Part shown: positions 6,203 through 9,315 of the stretch, piece after piece | Layout: each line of letters begins with the position of its first letter | How positions within the stretch are numbered: the stretch's first letter is position 1 | Assembly (NCBI GenBank): GCA_020353135.1 | Contig: CP070688.1 | Span: 4,087,470 to 4,096,784 of the forward strand | Direction: 5' to 3' | DNA length: 9,315 nt | Origin: Chloroflexota bacterium | Lineage (GTDB): Bacteria > Chloroflexota > Anaerolineae > Promineifilales > Promineifilaceae | Position numbers and translations under genes: made by a program | The notes under the pieces: model-generated | The model's database searches: none | What the model was told of the DNA's origin: nothing | The model's input: the letters and a program-made list of their open reading frames with translations, nothing else

Positions 6203-8465
6203 ATGACAAGGGTGGCTCAGAAGTTGACTCAAGAAGCAACATTGCGCCGATATTCGGCGCGAGATGTATCCCGGATCGCTCGCCATCCAGTGGCCGAGGT
6301 GTTGCTACCCTGGGCGCCCTTCTTTTTGGTTCTCTTCTGGGGCTGGCACGCCATTGATCTCTTCGAGGACGTACCGCGCGGTAACGACAATTACGAGGTT
6401 CTATGGGCTTTCCTGGTTCGGCCGGGTATTCACCGGCGCATCTGCGGACTTGATGCGCAACGACCTTGTATTCCATCCCGAAGGATGGCTCATCACCAAT
6501 TTTGCGCGTGCCCCGGCGAATCTCCTCCTTCTTATACCGCTGCATTTGCTTGCCGGACCTGCCTTTGCCTTAAACAGTGGGTACATGCTGATCTTGGGCG
6601 TCACTTATGCTGGTACCTACAGAGTGGCAAGGATCTTGAACGGGTCCATGTCCACAGCGGTCTTGGCTGCACTGCTATATACCGTCTGGGGTAACCGGTG
6701 GTTTCGCCTCTATGGACATACAAATGTCTTGCTTGCTTCAGCGCTGCTGCCCTGGATGATCTGGTCCCTGGAGAGAGCGATTCTCTCATCGCAGCGCAAG
6801 AAACGGTGGATCTTGCTCGCAGGACTCTTGTGGGCTATCTCGATCTACAGCAGCCTGTACTTCATCTGGTTGGGTGGCCTGGCAATCTTCGGCTGGATAG
6901 GCGGTCGATTGTTAAGCGGCAAAATCAAAACGCGCCAGGCGCTAGAGATTGGGGCTACAATCATCGGCCTATGTCTCGTGCTCGTCTTGCCGTATGTGCT
7001 GATCTTCTGGTGGGGTGTTCAAAGCAGCCAGAGCCCGACGCGTACCATTTCTGAGGTAAATTTCTGGGGAGCCAGCCTGAATAGCCTGCCCGTGCCTTTC
7101 GTCGATCATCCTTTTCTGAGCGACTTGGCCAAGTCAATTTATGCCGGGCCGTACGACGAATCTGGCGTGGCAAACTTCGGGTTATTGGCTATGTTCTTGG
7201 CGCTGGTCAGCATTCCCATAATCTGGCGCCGTCCGCGCTGGCGGCCACTTCTCGTTCTGTCAGTTAGTGGCGTGATCCTGGCTTTAGGCACCACCTTAAG
7301 ATGGAACGGCGAGAGTCTCCAGCTACCTTGGCTCAAACCGCTTAACAGCCTATTGTGGCAGATCGGGCATTCGCTGAAGCCGGCCGTATTTCCGGAAAAT
7401 CAACCACCTGAGCCCTTCCTGGAAGCGATACCTCTGCCAGGGATCGTACCCGCGAGCGTAATACCTTTCTGGGAAAGCGCTCGCGCTAACGCCCGTTTTG
7501 CGCTCGTGGCCGGCATCGGCATTTTTGTTTCTGTTGCCTTAAGCGTATCCCGGATCAAGTTTTGGTGGGCGCGGGGATTATTGGCGATCTTATTGATCGT
7601 CGAAGTTTTCCCCTATCAGTTGCGAAGCCAGGCGTACCCTCCTCAGTCTCACGAAGCTTTTGAATGGCTTAAGGCAAACACCAATCCAGACGAAGGCATT
7701 TTGGACGTGCAGGCCACGACACGCCGTAGACTGGCCCTCAAAAAAGGCGGCGAGACACTACTGGCCACATTGTACCATCAAAGGGCGACCGCCTCAGGCG
7801 CGAGCAGCGTATGGCCAGCCCACTCCTGGTATCTTCACGAGTGGATGAATGCCGAGAAAGATCCGCTGCTGACAATTGGATTTGCGGATGTCATGCGCTA
7901 TTTCGAAGTTCGTTTCCTAGTCCTGCATATGGATGATCATTTCGGACCGGCGATATTGGAGCGAGTTGAGAGCAATCCAGAATTGGAGGAGATTGGGTGC
8001 TTTGCCGCGCCTGAAGGACCCACCGTTTGGACCCAGCCTATCTGCTTGATAGAAGTCCTGCCATCCCCATTTCCGGAAACAAATCTGATCCTTGAAGACG
8101 GATGGTCAGACAAAGAGAGTTGGGGCGTTTGGGCGGAGGGAGTGTCATCATTAGGGGAATGGATCGCTACTTCGCAGGTAGACCACCAGCTAGTCGTGGA
8201 AGCTTTTCCGCATTGCCTGGATGGCCTGCAGCAGGATGTGTCAATCGCCGTCAACGAAGAAGAGTTGGCGAGTCATAGCTGGCAAGGTTGTGATCCCTGG
8301 ACGGCCTCGATAATGATACCGGCCGATATCGTGAAGATTGGCCACAACCAGATTGCCCTGGACTATGGCTACGCCATTAGCCCGGCCGAAGCCAGTGGTG
8401 GCCAGGACAACGATCGGCGCCCACTATCGGTTGGATTCTCGGCCTTGCGAATAGAACGGAACTAA
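6203..8465 (+). pseudogene. Large polytopic membrane protein, GT-C glycosyltransferase-like, interrupted by a +1 frameshift near 6413
   Basis: Reading from ATG 6203 to Phe70 (codon 6410-6412), skipping one C and continuing at TGG 6414 gives a coherent 753-residue protein. Before the junction the protein-like text is VLLPWAPFFLVLFWGWHAID, a first membrane helix, followed by an extracytoplasmic loop with acidic residues (EDVPRGNDNYEVLW), as in GT-C enzymes. After it come FGRVFTGASADLMRNDL and about ten more membrane helices up to residue 470 (the last is LLAILLIVEVF). The C-terminal 275 residues are soluble and probably extracytoplasmic; they contain GWSDKESWGVWAEG (633-646), a motif I associate with beta-sandwich domains in surface-polysaccharide proteins. 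Both frames stay open over 6264-6694, so a caller would likely start at ATG 6264 with about 50 wrong residues. It follows the Wzt-like gene by 24 nt. A lipid-linked sugar transferase role is inference. The single indel could be a sequencing error rather than real inactivation. Confidence 0.75.
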
Positions 8466-8484
8466 GCCGCCTGCCAGAGGACAG

Positions 8485-8568
8485 TTTCCCGATATCTATC
8501 GCACTAACCTGAACGGGCAACTTCAGCCAGTTCTCTCTTGGGGGACAATAGACGCAGTTGGGATACCG
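8485..8568 (-). pseudogene. Decayed C-terminal remnant of a DUF1684 protein
   Basis: The reverse strand reads RYPNCVYCPPRENWLKLPVQ followed by VSAID. It shares the block PPRENWLK and the following hydrophobic-P-hydrophobic pattern with the C-terminus of the DUF1684 gene at 8998-9315, and the preceding PNCVY matches PYCAY there. About six or seven residues between CAY and the PP block are missing. Nothing DUF1684-like is recognisable upstream (an in-frame stop lies near 8596), and the frame runs on into the 3' end of the membrane-protein gene instead of stopping. Nucleotide identity outside GAGAACTGG is low, so the duplication is old. This is a fragment, not a functional gene. Confidence 0.6.
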
Positions 8569-8577
8569 TGCCAAGCA

Positions 8578-8939
8578 ATGAACGAATGGCTTCTGCTCAG
8601 GTGGCCCGACAGCGAGGCTCTCAGAAATCTGTGCTACGCGCTCTCAAACCTGCTGCGAGTAATCGGCGACCGAACGGCCGAGCCTTGTTGCCTGTTGATC
8701 GCCCGTGACACTCTTCAGTTTAATTCGGCCAGCGACTACTCCCTGGACGTCTCGGCTTTCGAAGATCGGATTGTGGCCACCACAGGCATTGCACGAGATG
8801 TCCGGGATTTGGTCGGCGTCGCGGAGGCGTGGCAGATTCTGGAGCAGGCAACTCCTGGTTTGTCGAGGGAGTTGATACCCCAAATCTGCTGCAGGCCAAA
8901 GGCCTGCTGTCGGAGATCTCGGCGGCCGAGGCTATCTAA
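8578..8939 (+). pseudogene. Short hypothetical protein, apparently frameshifted near 8848
   Basis: A frame from ATG 8578 encodes MNEWLLLRWPDSEALRNLCY and continues sensibly to VGVAEAWQILEQ (near 8846), after which it becomes Cys/Arg-rich and implausible. At that point the frame starting at multiples of 3 takes over with GNSWFVEGVDTPNLLQAKGL and LSEISAAEAI, ending at TAA 8937-8939. Joined, this gives roughly 120 residues, with one base apparently missing around 8845-8855. The first frame is open back to a TAG at 8452 but has no better start, and there is no clear Shine-Dalgarno. The DSEALRNLCYALSNLLR followed by CCLLIARD pattern loosely recalls C-terminal segments of some glycosyltransferases, but I would not assign a family. 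A decayed gene fragment is the simplest reading. The reverse-strand frame 8644-8883 looks less protein-like. Confidence 0.35.
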
Positions 8940-8975
8940 GACAGTCGCATGGTAAGTTTACATAAAAGACTGTCT
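8939..8975. repeat. Perfect 8-bp inverted repeat with 21-nt loop
   Basis: AGACAGTC (8939-8946) and GACTGTCT (8968-8975) are exact reverse complements flanking an AT-rich loop. The pair lies between the convergent ends of the short hypothetical and the DUF1684 gene, where a weak bidirectional terminator or a protein-binding site is possible. There is no U-tract, and the low GC of the stem argues against an efficient terminator. Confidence 0.4.
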
Positions 8976-8997
8976 GTCTATGCCCATTGAATAAACG

Positions 8998-9315
8998 CTA
9001 CTCCTCGAAATCCTTTTCCCCAGCCCGAATCGGAACCTTTAACCAGTTCTCGCGGGGAGGGAGCGGGCAGCTGAAGTAGGGGGAATAAGCGCAATAGGGA
9101 TTGTAGGCATAGTTGAAATCGACTTCGAAACGATCGGGACCGATTCGCCGGAAGCCCGGCCGGTGATCGTCCATGTAGCGGCCGGCGCCATATGTCGCTT
9201 TGCCGTTACTGGCGTCTTTGAAAGGCATGAAGAATTCCTGGCCCAAAGCATTGCTGTAAATTGTCAGGGACGCTTCTTCGCCATCTACCTCAAAGGAAAA
9301 TGTGCCCCAGCGGCG
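8998..9315 (-). CDS. DUF1684 family protein, C-terminal part
   Basis: The frame ends at TAG (8998-9000) and is open to the window edge, giving the last 105 residues; the start lies outside. The visible part reads WGTFSFEVDGEEASLTIYSN, then FFMPFKDASNGKATYGAGRY, a short loop, and FEVDFNYAYNPYCAYSP with FSCPLPPRENWLKVPIRAGE, followed by KDFEE. The F-x-D-x-T/S-x-G-x-x-T/A-Y-G-x-G-R-Y block and the DFNxAYNPxCAYSP...CPLPPxENxLxVxIRAGEK ending are the hallmark of DUF1684 (PF07920). No biochemical role is established for this family that I can rely on. A TTG at 9244-9246 is not the start, because conserved sequence continues upstream of it. The gene is convergent with the + strand genes, and a decayed paralogous C-terminus lies about 430 bp further left. 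Confidence 0.9.
   Translation of the reverse strand, partial: RRWGTFSFEVDGEEASLTIYSNALGQEFFMPFKDASNGKATYGAGRYMDDHRPGFRRIGPDRFEVDFNYAYNPYCAYSPYFSCPLPPRENWLKVPIRAGEKDFEE

Noticed and set aside
6264..6410. ATG 6264 as the start of the membrane protein
   Set aside because: Its first 50 residues lack a membrane helix and look unnatural, while the overlapping frame from 6203 supplies the expected helix and loop.
8455..8577. Forward open frame upstream of ATG 8578 as part of the hypothetical gene
   Set aside because: It has no start codon, and in this stretch it is codon-aligned antisense to the DUF1684 remnant, which explains its openness.
8644..8883. Reverse-strand 79-residue frame opposite the short hypothetical
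   Set aside because: It lacks an ATG start, shows no family pattern, and does not continue the DUF1684 remnant next to it.
8891..8907. 7-bp palindrome GCAGGCC-AAA-GGCCTGC
   Set aside because: The three-base loop, absence of a T-tract and position inside protein-like sequence (NLLQAKGLLSE) make it a codon-level coincidence.
1..9315. CRISPR arrays, tRNA/rRNA genes, insertion sequences, toxin-antitoxin or phage genes
   Set aside because: No regularly spaced repeats, RNA-gene signatures, transposase motifs or paired small genes were seen on either strand.

Overview
The window looks like chromosomal DNA from a moderately GC-rich bacterium, possibly a Chloroflexota-type lineage. That placement is an inference from the style of the genes: a Wzt-type exporter ATPase, a large GT-C-like membrane protein with an extracytoplasmic C-terminal domain, DUF1684, and mostly weak Shine-Dalgarno sequences. 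No rRNA or other marker settles it. The theme is cell-surface polysaccharide synthesis and export, interrupted by a reverse-strand housekeeping cassette.

Layout. Positions 2-622 (+) hold the C-terminal part of a UDP-N-acetylhexosamine-type 6-dehydrogenase, which makes a uronic-acid sugar nucleotide. Positions 4436-664 (-) hold a compact cassette read leftward: mutS2 (810 aa), a HAD-superfamily hydrolase (267 aa) and a small TPR protein (161 aa), with gaps of 16 and 34 nt. A 428-bp region at 4437-4864 separates this cassette from the divergent + strand genes. It contains candidate promoters on both strands, a 38-codon remnant that reads as the N-terminus of an ABC-transporter ATPase, and a strong intrinsic terminator. 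Positions 4865-6178 (+) encode a Wzt-like ABC ATPase with a C-terminal cargo-type domain. Positions 6203-8465 (+) encode a large polytopic membrane protein that is intact only if one extra base near 6413 is skipped. Positions 8466-8997 are degraded: an antisense remnant of a DUF1684 C-terminus, then a short + strand hypothetical whose coding signal changes frame near 8848. Positions 8998-9315 (-) hold the C-terminal part of an apparently intact DUF1684 protein that runs off the window.

How the genes fit together. The dehydrogenase would supply an activated acidic sugar. The Wzt-like ATPase would power export of a finished glycan together with a Wzm permease that is not in the window. The large membrane protein is plausibly a lipid-linked-sugar glycosyltransferase or a related envelope polymer protein. 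The mutS2-HAD-TPR cassette is oriented against this cluster and has no obvious functional link to it.

I found no convincing new multi-gene system. The best leads are the truncated ABC remnant capped by a terminator, two separate frame disruptions, the DUF1684 duplication with one decayed copy, and a HAD protein lacking the usual second aspartate of motif I.
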